A stretch of DNA of 64,000 nucleotides from JANQPA01 sp964548175 (GCA_964548175.1 CAZJQS010000014.1:1-64000), one strand, 5' to 3'. Shown: positions 33,801-41,844, counted from the stretch's first letter. Made by a program: numbers and translations. The notes: generated by a model not told the origin, from the sequence alone.

Positions 33801-36423
33801 CGTAATGGTCATAGACGGCCGAGTAACGCCAAATGTGGAGGCCGGTGATGATGTCGAACTGCAGTGTACCCAAACCAGCGTCTTACTCGATGGCTCCGGC
33901 TCTCAGAATGAACGTCCGGTGCGCTATGAATGGCGAAATGAATTGGATGAGTTGCTGGCAACAAGCGCGGCCTTTGATGCACCGGGCCTGGGTACTTATT
34001 TTCTGACAGTGGTAGATGTGGAGAGCGGTTGTGCAGCCCTTGATTCCGTGGTTGTTTTCCCCACACCGGATTTCCCGGTAGTGCAAATATCGGCAAGAAC
34101 AGAACCGGTCATCACCTGCGATAGAGATACTTTAACCCTCGTCGGCGGATTTCCCGGGGAGAACACCTCCTTCCAATGGTCCGCCCTGAATGGAGGAAAC
34201 ATCGTTCCCGCCACGATCAATAGCGTCACTCCCAGGGTTACGGCTCCGGGCATTTACCAACTCAGCGTAACCGATAATACCAATCAATGTACGACCACAG
34301 AGTTCATCGAAATAACCGAAGATAGAATTGCTCCTTTTGCTGAAGCCGGAGATGGTTTCGAATTGACTTGTATTGACACCTCTTTCGTACTGGACGGGAC
34401 AGGGTCTTCGGAGGGAGGCAACTTTGTGTATACCTGGTTTAATGAACAAATGACAGAGGTAGGTAATGCGTTGCAGGCGGAAATCTTCAATCCAGGAACC
34501 TATACGATCCAAGTGCGCAATACGATCAATGGTTGTACGGCAACCGACGACGTGGTGGTCACCATTTCCGGTGATCGCCCGGCGATCAGCTTCGGAGCCG
34601 TCGATCCTATAACCTGTGAGGTCAGTTCGGTAGATGTGGGGGCCGTAGTAACGCCTTCCTTTGCTTCATACAACGTACAATGGGCCATAGTCGAGGGCGA
34701 AGGGAATATCACCAATATCGACTCCTTAAATATTTCAGTAGATCAGCCAGGTAATTACCGACTCAGGGTCATCAATTTTGAGACGGGCTGCGCCACGCAG
34801 AGCGATGTCACCGTCCCCATCGATACCGTATCGCCCACAGCAAATGCAGGGATGGACCAGGTGCTGACCTGTGTGGTGGAAACCGTTATTCTGAATGGTA
34901 GTAATTCCTCTGCCGGTAATGAATTTTCTTACAGCTGGGCCGCCATACAAGGAGGAGAGACGCCGGCGCCTGCCAATCAGTCGCAAGTCCAGGTCGCTGT
35001 TGAAGGTACTTATGAATTGACAGTTCGAAATAGTGATAATGGTTGTACTGCCACAGATAGAGTAGATGTTTTAACAGACGTCCAAACACCCACAGCTTTG
35101 ATCGAATCGCCAAGAGAACTGACCTGCCGGGATACCGTAGTACAGCTGAACGCCACCCAATCTGTGGCCTCCAGAGCTGCAGCCAGCTGGACCGGGCTGA
35201 GCGGCCAACCCGTAAGCAATACCAATAATCAGTTGATCGTTGAGATCACTCAGCCAGGTTTTTACGAAGTGCTTCTGACCGACACCATCAGCGGCTGTAC
35301 GGATACGGATACTGTAGAAGTAATGCAAACGGTAACCCCGCCGACAGCAGACGCCGGGGCTGACGTCACCTTGTTCTGTATCGGTCAGGCCGTTATGCTG
35401 GATGGTTCCGCCTCTTCTGAAGGGCCGGAATTTACCTACCAGTGGAGCAGTTCTAACGGGGGGAACATCGTTGACGGCACTACGCTGAATCCTACGATAG
35501 ATGCTCCCGGAGTTTATCAACTCCAAGTCACTAATTCAACTACCGGCTGCGATGCTATCGCTACTGTTAATGCTCTGCTGGACGATTCTCTGGTGGATGC
35601 TGAAGCAGGAACGGGAATCGACGGAACCTGTGAGGATACAGAATTGCTCTTCGGCAATCCCTTGCCGCAAGGAACGACCGGCCAGTGGACCAATAACCAG
35701 GGCGTATTCATCGAGACCCCCGATATGTCTTCAACTGCCGTTACTGGCTTGGTGGAAGGCGATAACGTGTTTTTCTGGACGCTTTCCACTGCCGACTGCC
35801 CGGAATATAGCCGCGATTCCGTCATTATTCGCAGGGAAGCAGCTCCTAATGCACAGAATGACCTGGTGACGCTTCCTTTTGGACAAACTTCTATTTCCTT
35901 CGATCTGGTGGCTAATGACGATATTCAAAATACAGCAGGATTTACATTGACTTTGCTTGGAGCACCACAACTGGGTAGTATTGATACCCTGAGGAACGGA
36001 AGCATCATCGATTATTCCGTAAAAGGGGGCTTGTTCGGTGAGTCTGAATTCGACTACCTTATCTGCAGCAATGACTGTCCGAACTTCTGTGACACCGCTA
36101 CTGTGATCATAGAAGTACCGGTCGATCCGGATTACGTTGCTCCCGATGAACCCAACACCATCACGCCTAACGACGATGGTGCTAATGAGACCTTTGTTTT
36201 TGAAGTATTAGACGGAGTCAGCCCTGACTTTTACCCGGATAATGAGTTGATCATCTTTAACCGCTGGGGGGATATCGTCTACAGAGCCAAGCCCTATCTT
36301 AACGACTGGGACGGCAGGTCAGAAACAGGGAATATGCTGCCGGATGGTACCTACTATTACATTTTAAGGCTGGATATCTCCAATGGGGTGATAAAACGGG
36401 GGGATATCACGATTATTCGATAA
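30850..36423 (+). CDS. Giant cohesin-like/Ig-repeat surface protein with type B (CHU_C) type IX sorting domain
   Basis: 1857-residue secreted protein. The signal peptide (1-21) ends SLLAQ. Five consecutive cohesin-like modules of about 140 residues follow, beginning near residues 22, 174, 326, 466 and 607; each has a D/N-x-x-C-V strand and a W-DP/N-x-x-L-x-F motif. Next are one SprB-type repeat (about 745-820, VTCPETNDGTI) and about ten Ig/PKD-like repeats of about 85 residues (828-1640), most with a Cys at the TC of AGxDxxLTC and a second in NxxxGC. The C-terminal domain (1766-1857; ITPNDDGANE, IIFNRWGDIVY, WDGR, LPDGTYYYIL) is the gliding-motility-associated CTD. The ATG at 30850 fits the signal peptide; an upstream TTG at 30808 is less likely. 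It is likely exported and displayed by the adjacent PorP/SprF. Confidence 0.92.
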   Translation: MKRIVALLVLGWAFHASLLAQPTVSISSATPEVGEQFCLDVTVVDFTDILSMDFTIQWDSTVLQFDGIDNINLDRLTEGNFDQSMVSSGVLPLSWLFNECEVGLPGLTLDDQAGNSPVRIFSLCFTAIGDYGASTEVKITNSPQDIRVTRVNACPNNIGLFQEDGIVSTGVRPFTLVASEEEANEGDLVCVDFSVEGFDQLTSFQFSVNWDPTILEFDNVIPLENLPNLSRSGFGTPDGGNVSPGNTTVSWSFVQPNQPGISLDDGTVIFQICFRVVGACETQSAIKFSSMPTAIEVTNTVQAGFNITAVSREGKVQVSDCDPTGLSIIANCPPPANVNDEVCVSVTTNSFQNITDLAFLTEWNPTILEFKGVRNLTNKLFGFNNAFDNSNVVNGILGVDWEAPLGLSGTMNEGEKLFDVCFDVVGLGGNSPIRFGGRQVARVNNGPNIGIAPTNCEIEVIQPDGVAIAIDDAEGRPGDTICVGFTVNNLADVTNMQFSLSFEPNHVRFLDIPVINIPGVTAANFNTEGAELGAITFQWNPNTPQTVEDGTVVFLMCFEVTGTPGDCQILQFQDLPLESQVVTSESNGNNVGLVGQNGEVCVLEAEGFEIYINDEIGYFQDTTCTSIRVADFTGITGSSFSVNWDPSSLEFASAEPFGVLGITQDNFNLASVDVGLLTFNWDDPSGQTLTDTTAIFDVCFTLIGAPEECYPVGVNSGATVTTVNGRGDVKLVDPGEICIRDTIIIEEVIITPVTCPETNDGTITIRARKGGRGPIFFDWKTTPNQRDSMAQFLPPGQVAVTIFDITSSPIIEIDTVFEVPITTDLPFANAGTDKVLSCDPPIVLLEGDGNEEDNYSYRWTTSNGSLPGQKDQLFVAAGAPGTYVLAVKNDDTGCTARDTVRVLPAPRPAVSAGADLTFTCINDTVRLNGSGTPLADTLTFLWRAAGGGVIVEGEDTLLSPRAAAPGMYLLEVTNTNTSCSALDTVMVIDGRVTPNVEAGDDVELQCTQTSVLLDGSGSQNERPVRYEWRNELDELLATSAAFDAPGLGTYFLTVVDVESGCAALDSVVVFPTPDFPVVQISARTEPVITCDRDTLTLVGGFPGENTSFQWSALNGGNIVPATINSVTPRVTAPGIYQLSVTDNTNQCTTTEFIEITEDRIAPFAEAGDGFELTCIDTSFVLDGTGSSEGGNFVYTWFNEQMTEVGNALQAEIFNPGTYTIQVRNTINGCTATDDVVVTISGDRPAISFGAVDPITCEVSSVDVGAVVTPSFASYNVQWAIVEGEGNITNIDSLNISVDQPGNYRLRVINFETGCATQSDVTVPIDTVSPTANAGMDQVLTCVVETVILNGSNSSAGNEFSYSWAAIQGGETPAPANQSQVQVAVEGTYELTVRNSDNGCTATDRVDVLTDVQTPTALIESPRELTCRDTVVQLNATQSVASRAAASWTGLSGQPVSNTNNQLIVEITQPGFYEVLLTDTISGCTDTDTVEVMQTVTPPTADAGADVTLFCIGQAVMLDGSASSEGPEFTYQWSSSNGGNIVDGTTLNPTIDAPGVYQLQVTNSTTGCDAIATVNALLDDSLVDAEAGTGIDGTCEDTELLFGNPLPQGTTGQWTNNQGVFIETPDMSSTAVTGLVEGDNVFFWTLSTADCPEYSRDSVIIRREAAPNAQNDLVTLPFGQTSISFDLVANDDIQNTAGFTLTLLGAPQLGSIDTLRNGSIIDYSVKGGLFGESEFDYLICSNDCPNFCDTATVIIEVPVDPDYVAPDEPNTITPNDDGANETFVFEVLDGVSPDFYPDNELIIFNRWGDIVYRAKPYLNDWDGRSETGNMLPDGTYYYILRLDISNGVIKRGDITIIR

Positions 36424-36437
36424 GTGCTTATACAAAA

Positions 36438-36488
36438 ATATTTAAAGATAATTTGCCGCCCAGAGGGCGGCAAATTATCTTTAAATAT
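36438..36488 (+). terminator. Strong terminator after the cohesin-like giant
   Basis: 24-bp perfect inverted repeat (left arm ATATTTAAAGATAATTTGCC..., loop AGA) starting 15 bases after the stop. The AT-rich outer parts can serve as a U-tract in both directions. Confidence 0.88.
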
Positions 36489-36610
36489 AGGTTTTGTTGC
36501 CGTATAAGGCGCTTGTGTGTTGAGCGCTTGAGTGGAATCGTTCCGAAAGGCAGTGCCAAATGAGACGACAATGGCGTTTCAAAAAAATACTATCCTGAGC
36601 AGAATCTTTC

Positions 36611-36737
36611 AGGCTCCAGAGGAGCCTAATGCTGTTAGTACGTCAACTTTTTCTATGGCTGCTAGCAACATGAGGCTCCTCCGGAGCTTGATACTACAAT
36701 TTCTATGGCTGCTAACAACATGAGGCTCCTCCGGAGC
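36611..36737 (+). repeat. Three copies of a palindromic dispersed element
   Basis: Two direct copies (36650-36687, 36700-36737) read TTTCTATGGCTGCTA(G/A)CAACATGAGGCTCCTCCGGAGC, shown here in two parts: TTTCTATGGCTGCTA then CAACATGAGGCTCCTCC. They differ at a single base and have a 50-base period. A diverged inverted copy (36611-36640) carries the same GGCTCC-palindrome and a TACTAACAGCAT arm. Each copy folds around GGCTCC/GGAGCC. Confidence 0.85.
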
Positions 36738-36892
36738 CTTCACATTTTTTTTCAAATATGGCTTCATATATATTTAGCCTCTGTTGCTTTAAAGGACAGG
36801 CCACCCTATCGGAGCGATTTAGTATAGGCGCTAAACACATATTAAGACGTCAGCAAAACCTATATGTGAAATGGGTTGCTCGTATCAATGTT

Positions 36893-36928
36893 AAAAAAAG
36901 AGGGATCACCGGTGATCCCTCTTTTTTT
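36893..36928. terminator. Orphan 36-base perfect palindrome with A/T tails
   Basis: A7-GAGGGATCACC / GGTGATCCCTC-T7, an ideal bidirectional terminator with 18 bases per arm and no loop. No credible gene ends nearby on either strand: the upstream giant already has a terminator 410 bases earlier and the next gene starts 700 bases later. It could terminate a small RNA from the spacer. Confidence 0.8.
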
Positions 36929-37635
36929 AGCCTGTCTAAACAATTTATTCATGACTCTATGCGAGTGAATAAATTTTATATTTAAAAAATATTAATACGA
37001 CTATGATGTATGTTTATTTTTAATAATATAAATTTAAAAGACTTTGATAAACAATAGGTTACAGACTTGTTTTAAGTTTTTTTTATTTTAATGGGACATA
37101 ATGAAAAATATTCATATATTTGTTTTTGAAAGCTGCTAACAATCATAATCAGTAATAACACTTTAAATAGCTGTACAAAAGGTTTTATTAACCGGTAACG
37201 GCATATAACACTTGAACTTACACCATCATCAAAAAAGGAGAGGATTAGCTCCTTTAACGGCTCTTCAATTCACTTCCCTCATGAAGAGTTTGCGTTTCCA
37301 AAAGATTGTTAGTAACTGATTTGAGATAGTGATTTACCTGATGCATGGCTAAGGTATGTTGCAGGACAATAATAAATCAATAAGCCGAGACTATCCGGGC
37401 AGGTTGTATGCCTTGTTTTAGATTGTTCGGTATTGATTATCCCATAGAAAGACCCAAGCATTTCAATTGCTGATCCAGGCTAAGGGGTTCTGTGATAAGT
37501 CAGTTGCTCATCCCGCCTATCCGGCCGGCGAGTATAATGATTTTTTACACAACCCCCGGTTGAATGATCAAGTTCCCCTTTTTCCCAGCCGATTATTCGA
37601 CATTAAAGGAAACAAGAACGCAAAAATTACACAGT
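36929..37635 (+). other. AT-rich spacer with promoter element and long leader
   Basis: 36929-37110 is AT-rich with no feature I can name. TATATTTG at 37115-37122 is an exact -7 element; if used, it gives the helical-protein gene at 37636 a leader of about 500 bases. The leader can form AAAGGAG / CTCCTTT (37234-37255) and CTCTTCA / TGAAGAG (37261-37288) hairpins. No convincing ORF is seen in it. Confidence 0.5.
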
Positions 37636-39129
37636 ATGTGGGATAATTTAATTGAATTGGTGCATCTCAACAGTTCAAAGAGTAGCCGGATTACCGCTTT
37701 AATCGAGTTTTTCAATCAGGAAGATGCTGAACAGAGCGTCGACCTTTACCAGCGATTGCAAAAAGGGAAATTAGGCAGAGATGAATTTGACCATCTTCTA
37801 AAGGATGGGGCTTCCAGTCAGGCACTTGGGAAGCTGGATGAACAATTTATTCGTACCTACTTTTTTTCCAATTTGGAACGTTCGGGCTTCAATGATTATC
37901 ACAGCGCTGAGGTGGAATGCTGGAAAAACTGGGTGGCTGTAAGGTTGTTATTTGGCCGCAGCGCCATGATCTTCCCTCAAAAAACCTGTCTAAAGATCCT
38001 CAAGCAAGCGGATCGTTTTGGTTTTCATCGGCTGTCCATCGATATTGCCAAGCAATTGCGCTTGTATTACGGCGCCCAGCTAGGCGATGTCAAACGTTTT
38101 AAAAAGTACGATGATCTTATTGTTCAGGAAAAACAAAAGCTTTACTGGGTTAAAAAAGCCTCACAGGCACTTAAACAGGCAAGGCTGTCTCTGCTGCGTA
38201 GCGAAGCTGTTGTAGATATAGACACTCAACTTGCCGAAGTGATAAAACAACTTGAAAAAGCCCCCTCGACACAGCACTCCTTTCAATTAGGATATCACAT
38301 TTTCCTTTTAAGGATCCAGCGCAGTCTCTTAACCCGGCAATGGGCTGAGTGCGCCGACTTATGTAAGGAAGCGGCTGCCTATTGTTCCAAAAAACTCAAT
38401 CGCAGCAAGGGAAGTATCGATCATTTTTTTCTGCTTTTGCATGTTTTTTCGCTGATGAAAGAAAAAAAGTTCAGTAAAGCCGGCGAGCTGTTGAAGAAAA
38501 TAGAGCGCTTTGAGAAAAAAGGTGCCCCCCTTTGGTTTGATAACCAGAGATACGCTTTCATACTGGCACTGCATCAGAAGGATTATGAACAGGCAGCCGC
38601 CGTATTGGACCAGGTGCGGGGGCACAGCAAATTCAGGATCCTCCATCCCATCAAAGCGGCCTGCTGGCTGCTGTTTGAACGCTGCCTCCTTTTTCTCCAG
38701 GAGATAAAAGCAATGCCCTTATCTGATAATTTGTCCTTAACAGAAAGCCATTTAGGATTATCCAGAACCGAGGTTTTGAATGCCGGCCCGCTCCCGTTAA
38801 GCGCACACGAGCATTTGCTGTCTCTGATGTCGGCTCTGGCGAAAGGGCGTTTAGAAAAAGCAGGTAAATTAGCTTCCGACAGTGCAAAAGAAATTTCCGG
38901 CTTGAAGAACAGAGGCTATCTTCGCCTGGCCGCTATGATTGAATTCCTGACGAACAGCACGTTAAAAGCCTCAAAAGGAAGTATAGAGCAAGGTTCGATA
39001 CCTGAAAGCCTGGAAGATTATCCCCTGATCGCAAGCATCAATCATTGCTTTTTTGAAGAATTACTGCCCTTTGAATTTTTGTTCGGACAATTGAAAAAGC
39101 AGGGGCCGCAATCGCAGGCCGCCCAATGA
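37636..39129 (+). CDS. Helical protein of unknown function, paralogue 1
   Basis: 497-residue cytoplasmic protein without signal peptide or membrane helices. It is predicted all-helical with TPR-like helical pairs in the centre (for example WFDNQRYAFILALHQKDYEQ near 318-337 and AGELLKKIERFEKKGAPL before it). I do not recognise a catalytic motif. It aligns along its length with the next gene: the same N-terminal pattern (LIELVHL versus IKELVLL, then a DLYQRLQKG versus SFYTLLKDG block), and the same W-F-x-x-x-x-A-F/Y-x-x-L-L motif in the middle. The ATG at 37636 is chosen because it lines up with the paralogue's start; an in-frame ATG at 37564 adds 24 residues with no counterpart. Confidence 0.75.
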   Translation: MWDNLIELVHLNSSKSSRITALIEFFNQEDAEQSVDLYQRLQKGKLGRDEFDHLLKDGASSQALGKLDEQFIRTYFFSNLERSGFNDYHSAEVECWKNWVAVRLLFGRSAMIFPQKTCLKILKQADRFGFHRLSIDIAKQLRLYYGAQLGDVKRFKKYDDLIVQEKQKLYWVKKASQALKQARLSLLRSEAVVDIDTQLAEVIKQLEKAPSTQHSFQLGYHIFLLRIQRSLLTRQWAECADLCKEAAAYCSKKLNRSKGSIDHFFLLLHVFSLMKEKKFSKAGELLKKIERFEKKGAPLWFDNQRYAFILALHQKDYEQAAAVLDQVRGHSKFRILHPIKAACWLLFERCLLFLQEIKAMPLSDNLSLTESHLGLSRTEVLNAGPLPLSAHEHLLSLMSALAKGRLEKAGKLASDSAKEISGLKNRGYLRLAAMIEFLTNSTLKASKGSIEQGSIPESLEDYPLIASINHCFFEELLPFEFLFGQLKKQGPQSQAAQ

Positions 39130-39167
39130 CAGCGCTTAGTTACTAACTTTAAACAAAGACAAGCATC

Positions 39168-40673
39168 ATGGATGATATCAAAGAACTTGTACTACTGACA
39201 AAGGATGAAGAAAAGGAAATAACCACCTTATTGAACCTTTCAAGCCGGGCCCCGGAAAAACTGCTGTCCTTCTATACCCTGCTCAAAGATGGAGAACTCC
39301 ACAACGATATAGAGGCTGCTCAGCGTTTTTTCGATGATGAGCCTTCCAATACCAACTACCAAAAGCTGAAATCCGACCTGCTCAGAAGATTGATCATCAT
39401 TTTTTTCTCCTTAAATGTAAAAGACCAAAAGGAGCCGGATCGTCGCAGCAGCTTCTATCGATACTATTTTCGCTGGGCTACCGCCGTTAACCTGATCAAA
39501 GACGGAGCTGAAACAGCCCCCTTTGTCCTCATCCGTGAAATTTATGAGCAAGCCAGAAAGTATGAATTCACCGACCTGGCGCTGGCAGCTTCAGAAGTCC
39601 TGAGTGAGCATTACCTCGATTATGAGCAAAACCTGGAACAATATGAATTTTTTCAAAAAGAAGCAGCATACCTGGAAGAGATACTTGATGTCGAGGACGA
39701 AGCAGAACTGCTTTATGCCCAGCTTGCTGCGGACAGGGCTAACCAGCGATCCTGGTCGGAGGAAACTCAGGATAGAACAAAAGAAGCTTATGAAAGAATC
39801 AAGGCGCAAATCGAAAATATATCCACCTACCGCTTCAGACTATGTGCCTATCTGATCGAGTCCGGTATATTCCTGGCCGAGAATGATTACGAAAAGGTCA
39901 ATCGAATCAGTGAAGAGGCTATTCAGTTTTTCTTTAAAAAGCCTTACGATGTAAATGTTCCGCTACAGATCTTCTTTTACCAAAAGCTGTTAGGTCACAT
40001 CCAGCTTCGACAATATGAAAAAGGAAAAACTACCGCTCAGGAATGCCTTCAGCATCTGGAAGAAGGTACTTATAACTGGTTCAAGTTCCGGGAAGCTTAT
40101 TTCCTGTTGCTCACCCATACCGGCAATTTTAAGGAAGCTTTCGAGCTACTGGAAGATACCTGTTCCAATGAACGTTATACTTATCTGCCCGAAAATATCC
40201 GGGAGGTCTGGAATGTATATACCGCTTATGTCAGCCTCCTGGTTAAATGGCGGAAGGTCGATGCCGGAAAAAGGGAATCCTTTTATCAAAATTATGAAGT
40301 AGAAAAACTGCTGGGGCACGTCAGTATTTATTCGAAAGATAAGGAGGGGATGAATGTGGCGTTGACCATCATTCATCTGCTGCACTTGGTGCAGGCTAAA
40401 GAATATGATATCCTGCTCATCAGGGAGGAGGCGCTGAAAAAATATACTTCGCGTTACCTTAAGGGGGAGCATAATGCGAGAAGCGCTTTGTTTGTGAAAC
40501 TATTACTTTTAGTCCCCCACAGACCCTACGAGCCTGAAAAGTTTGAACAAAAAGCACAGAAAATTTTGGAAGGCCTAAACGCTATCCCTTTCGATATCTC
40601 CAAGCAATCTGCCGAGATCGAGATCATTCCGTTCGAACAACTCTGGCACTGGGTCCGTAAGGCAGAGTTGTAG
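39168..40673 (+). CDS. Helical protein of unknown function, paralogue 2
   Basis: 501-residue cytoplasmic protein, highly charged and all-helical, with TPR-like pairs (ALAASEVLSEHYLDYEQNLE near 138-157, GTYNWFKFREAYFLLLTHTG near 297-316, NFKEAFELLED after it). It is the tandem paralogue of the gene ending 38 bases upstream and is surely in the same operon. Helical scaffolds of this kind usually mediate protein-protein contacts; no enzymatic residues are evident. Its leader TAACTTTAAACAAAG resembles those of the downstream small gene and the giant. Function unknown. Confidence 0.78.
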   Translation: MDDIKELVLLTKDEEKEITTLLNLSSRAPEKLLSFYTLLKDGELHNDIEAAQRFFDDEPSNTNYQKLKSDLLRRLIIIFFSLNVKDQKEPDRRSSFYRYYFRWATAVNLIKDGAETAPFVLIREIYEQARKYEFTDLALAASEVLSEHYLDYEQNLEQYEFFQKEAAYLEEILDVEDEAELLYAQLAADRANQRSWSEETQDRTKEAYERIKAQIENISTYRFRLCAYLIESGIFLAENDYEKVNRISEEAIQFFFKKPYDVNVPLQIFFYQKLLGHIQLRQYEKGKTTAQECLQHLEEGTYNWFKFREAYFLLLTHTGNFKEAFELLEDTCSNERYTYLPENIREVWNVYTAYVSLLVKWRKVDAGKRESFYQNYEVEKLLGHVSIYSKDKEGMNVALTIIHLLHLVQAKEYDILLIREEALKKYTSRYLKGEHNARSALFVKLLLLVPHRPYEPEKFEQKAQKILEGLNAIPFDISKQSAEIEIIPFEQLWHWVRKAEL

Positions 40674-40712
40674 CTCCGCTTATAACATATTATAAAAAAT
40701 TATATTACATAT

Positions 40713-40742
40713 TTTGACTTTCCGATTTTTGTGTTAACTTTG
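40713..40742 (+). promoter_or_regulatory. Promoter (TTTG-N18-TAACTTTG) of the small Cys-motif gene
   Basis: TTTG at 40713-40716, 18 bases, TAACTTTG at 40735-40742. It begins 40 bases after the second helical gene, so the small genes downstream likely have their own transcript with a leader of about 165 bases. Confidence 0.65.
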
Positions 40743-40914
40743 CATTAAAGTTACCCCTAATACGTTTCTCCCTTACAAATTGGTAGTAGGTTTTTTCGTA
40801 TAAGTAAATTTCAAATGGGTTGAAGTTTGCTTAATGTCCTTTTTCTTCTTGCCGCAAAAGGGGATTTTGTGTGCAAGGGTGGGGAGTATTTCGTAATAAA
40901 AAAGATTCAAAAAA

Positions 40915-41358
40915 ATGCAAATAGACAAGCATTTCCACCTTTCCCCCCATACAGCGTGGTCATTCGAGCCGGTAAAAGTAGAGGTCGTTTTTGGCAATCC
41001 GAAAAAAGGATGCAGTGGTTCAGGAATATGTCGAATGAGCACCGCCCATTCTCCGGTGCAGATAAAGGCTTCCCTGAGGTCGTGCCGTAAAGCTTTAGGA
41101 AAGGTGAGCTTAACCGAAGAAGGTAAACTAAAACTGGAAGTATATAAATATTCTCTGTGCAACCGTACTTTGCGTATGCAATTTGGGAAGTCTGTATTCC
41201 TGGCGCCGGAGTCTTTTCAAGCAAGACTGAAGCCCAATGGAGAAGGCCCCGAATTCCACCTTACTATAAAGGCGGGAGCTTATGACCTGGAGGAATCTCA
41301 GTATTCCTATCACCTGGTTTTTGACATGCATGTCCATGACATGACCTGTTTCCGCTAG
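40915..41358 (+). CDS. Small protein with GNPKKGCSGSGICRM motif, unknown function
   Basis: 147-residue soluble protein without signal peptide. It contains VEVVFGNPKKGCSGSGICRM near residues 22-41, with two Cys five residues apart in a Gly/Ser loop, then a beta-rich body (GKVSLTEEGKLKLEVYKYSL) with two further Cys, and a His/Met-rich end (FDMHVHDMTCFR). The C-x-G-x-G-x-C-like loop could bind metal or a cofactor, but I do not recognise a family and claim no function. An overlapping ORF in another frame from 40827 is less likely because it ends in low-complexity sequence and lacks a motif. It sits after a good promoter, and before a micro-ORF and a structured non-coding stretch. Confidence 0.62.
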   Translation: MQIDKHFHLSPHTAWSFEPVKVEVVFGNPKKGCSGSGICRMSTAHSPVQIKASLRSCRKALGKVSLTEEGKLKLEVYKYSLCNRTLRMQFGKSVFLAPESFQARLKPNGEGPEFHLTIKAGAYDLEESQYSYHLVFDMHVHDMTCFR

Positions 41359-41520
41359 GGTTCCCGCTTTATTTAAGTGCATCGAATAAGATGTTGTTTC
41401 TTCTTCGATGCCGCTTTCCCTTTCTTTTCCTGTCTTATTAAATAAAATATCAATTAGTGGAAAAAAATATATATGGGTTGAGCTCATATTATTGTCCTTT
41501 CTTATCCGCTAGCCTCCCCT

Positions 41521-41528
41521 TATCTTTA
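41521..41528 (+). promoter_or_regulatory. Possible -7 element (TATCTTTA) before the micro-ORF
   Basis: One mismatch from TAnnTTTG, 41 bases before the ATG at 41569. No -33 box at good spacing (TTG at 41492-41494 is 26 bases away). Weak. Confidence 0.3.
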
Positions 41529-41568
41529 CAGCAGTTAATAACAAATCATAACACACAAACGAGTAATC

Positions 41569-41616
41569 ATGAAAACTAACAAAGGCGTAATCGTCGTGGA
41601 AATCAACGGCGTTTAA
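41569..41616 (+). CDS. 15-codon micro-ORF (MKTNKGVIVVEINGV)
   Basis: ATG to TAA, 15 residues: basic start, hydrophobic VIVV core, acidic/Gly end. It is too short for codon statistics. Support is contextual: its leader contains TAACAAATCATAAC (41539-41552), a 14-base identity with the leader of the giant gene (42442-42455), ending in both cases in TCATGAAAA. It could be a leader peptide, a secreted signal peptide, or simply a shared untranslated sequence with a chance ORF. Confidence 0.4.
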   Translation: MKTNKGVIVVEINGV

Positions 41617-41757
41617 GAACTATTTCCGTTTCCCTCTTGCTTAAAGACCCTGAAAAAGGGGCAAAATCAAAACACACATTTTCTATTTTCCTTCCAACCG
41701 ATTCAAACCAGCATTTACAATTTAGTTTCAACCGTTCAATTGTGCTTTATTTATAAT

Positions 41758-41844
41758 GGTGTTGAGGAGCCGTTTGCTTAAGCTCGACGGCAGCACTCAG
41801 CAGTTTTATGCTGCCTGTGCAGGGCCTTCTGACGGCTCCACACC
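41758..41844 (+). ncRNA. Candidate structured RNA element
   Basis: An outer stem GGTGT-(TGA bulge)-GGAGCCGT (41758-41773) pairs with ACGGCTCC-ACACC (41832-41844), 13 bp. An inner hairpin is GCAC-TCA-GCAG / CTGC-CT-GTGC (41793-41820) with loop TTTTATG. It is GC-rich within AT-rich flanks. It matches no riboswitch or RNA class that I recognise. Whether it is an independent RNA or a cis-leader cannot be told from sequence alone. Confidence 0.45.

Noticed and set aside
36650..36737. CRISPR array
   Set aside because: Only two direct copies with a 12-base spacer plus an inverted copy; no cas genes.
36758..36985. 75-codon ORF across the orphan terminator
   Set aside because: Reads through a perfect palindrome; composition does not look coding.
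37340..37383. 12-codon ORF in the long leader
   Set aside because: No support beyond an ATG and a stop; likely chance.
40827..41090. 87-codon ORF overlapping the Cys-motif gene in another frame
   Set aside because: Starts within the presumed leader, has no recognisable feature and is shorter than the competing ORF.
37636..41616. Known defence island or toxin-antitoxin system
   Set aside because: No nuclease, reverse transcriptase, ATPase or toxin motif is visible in any of the genes.
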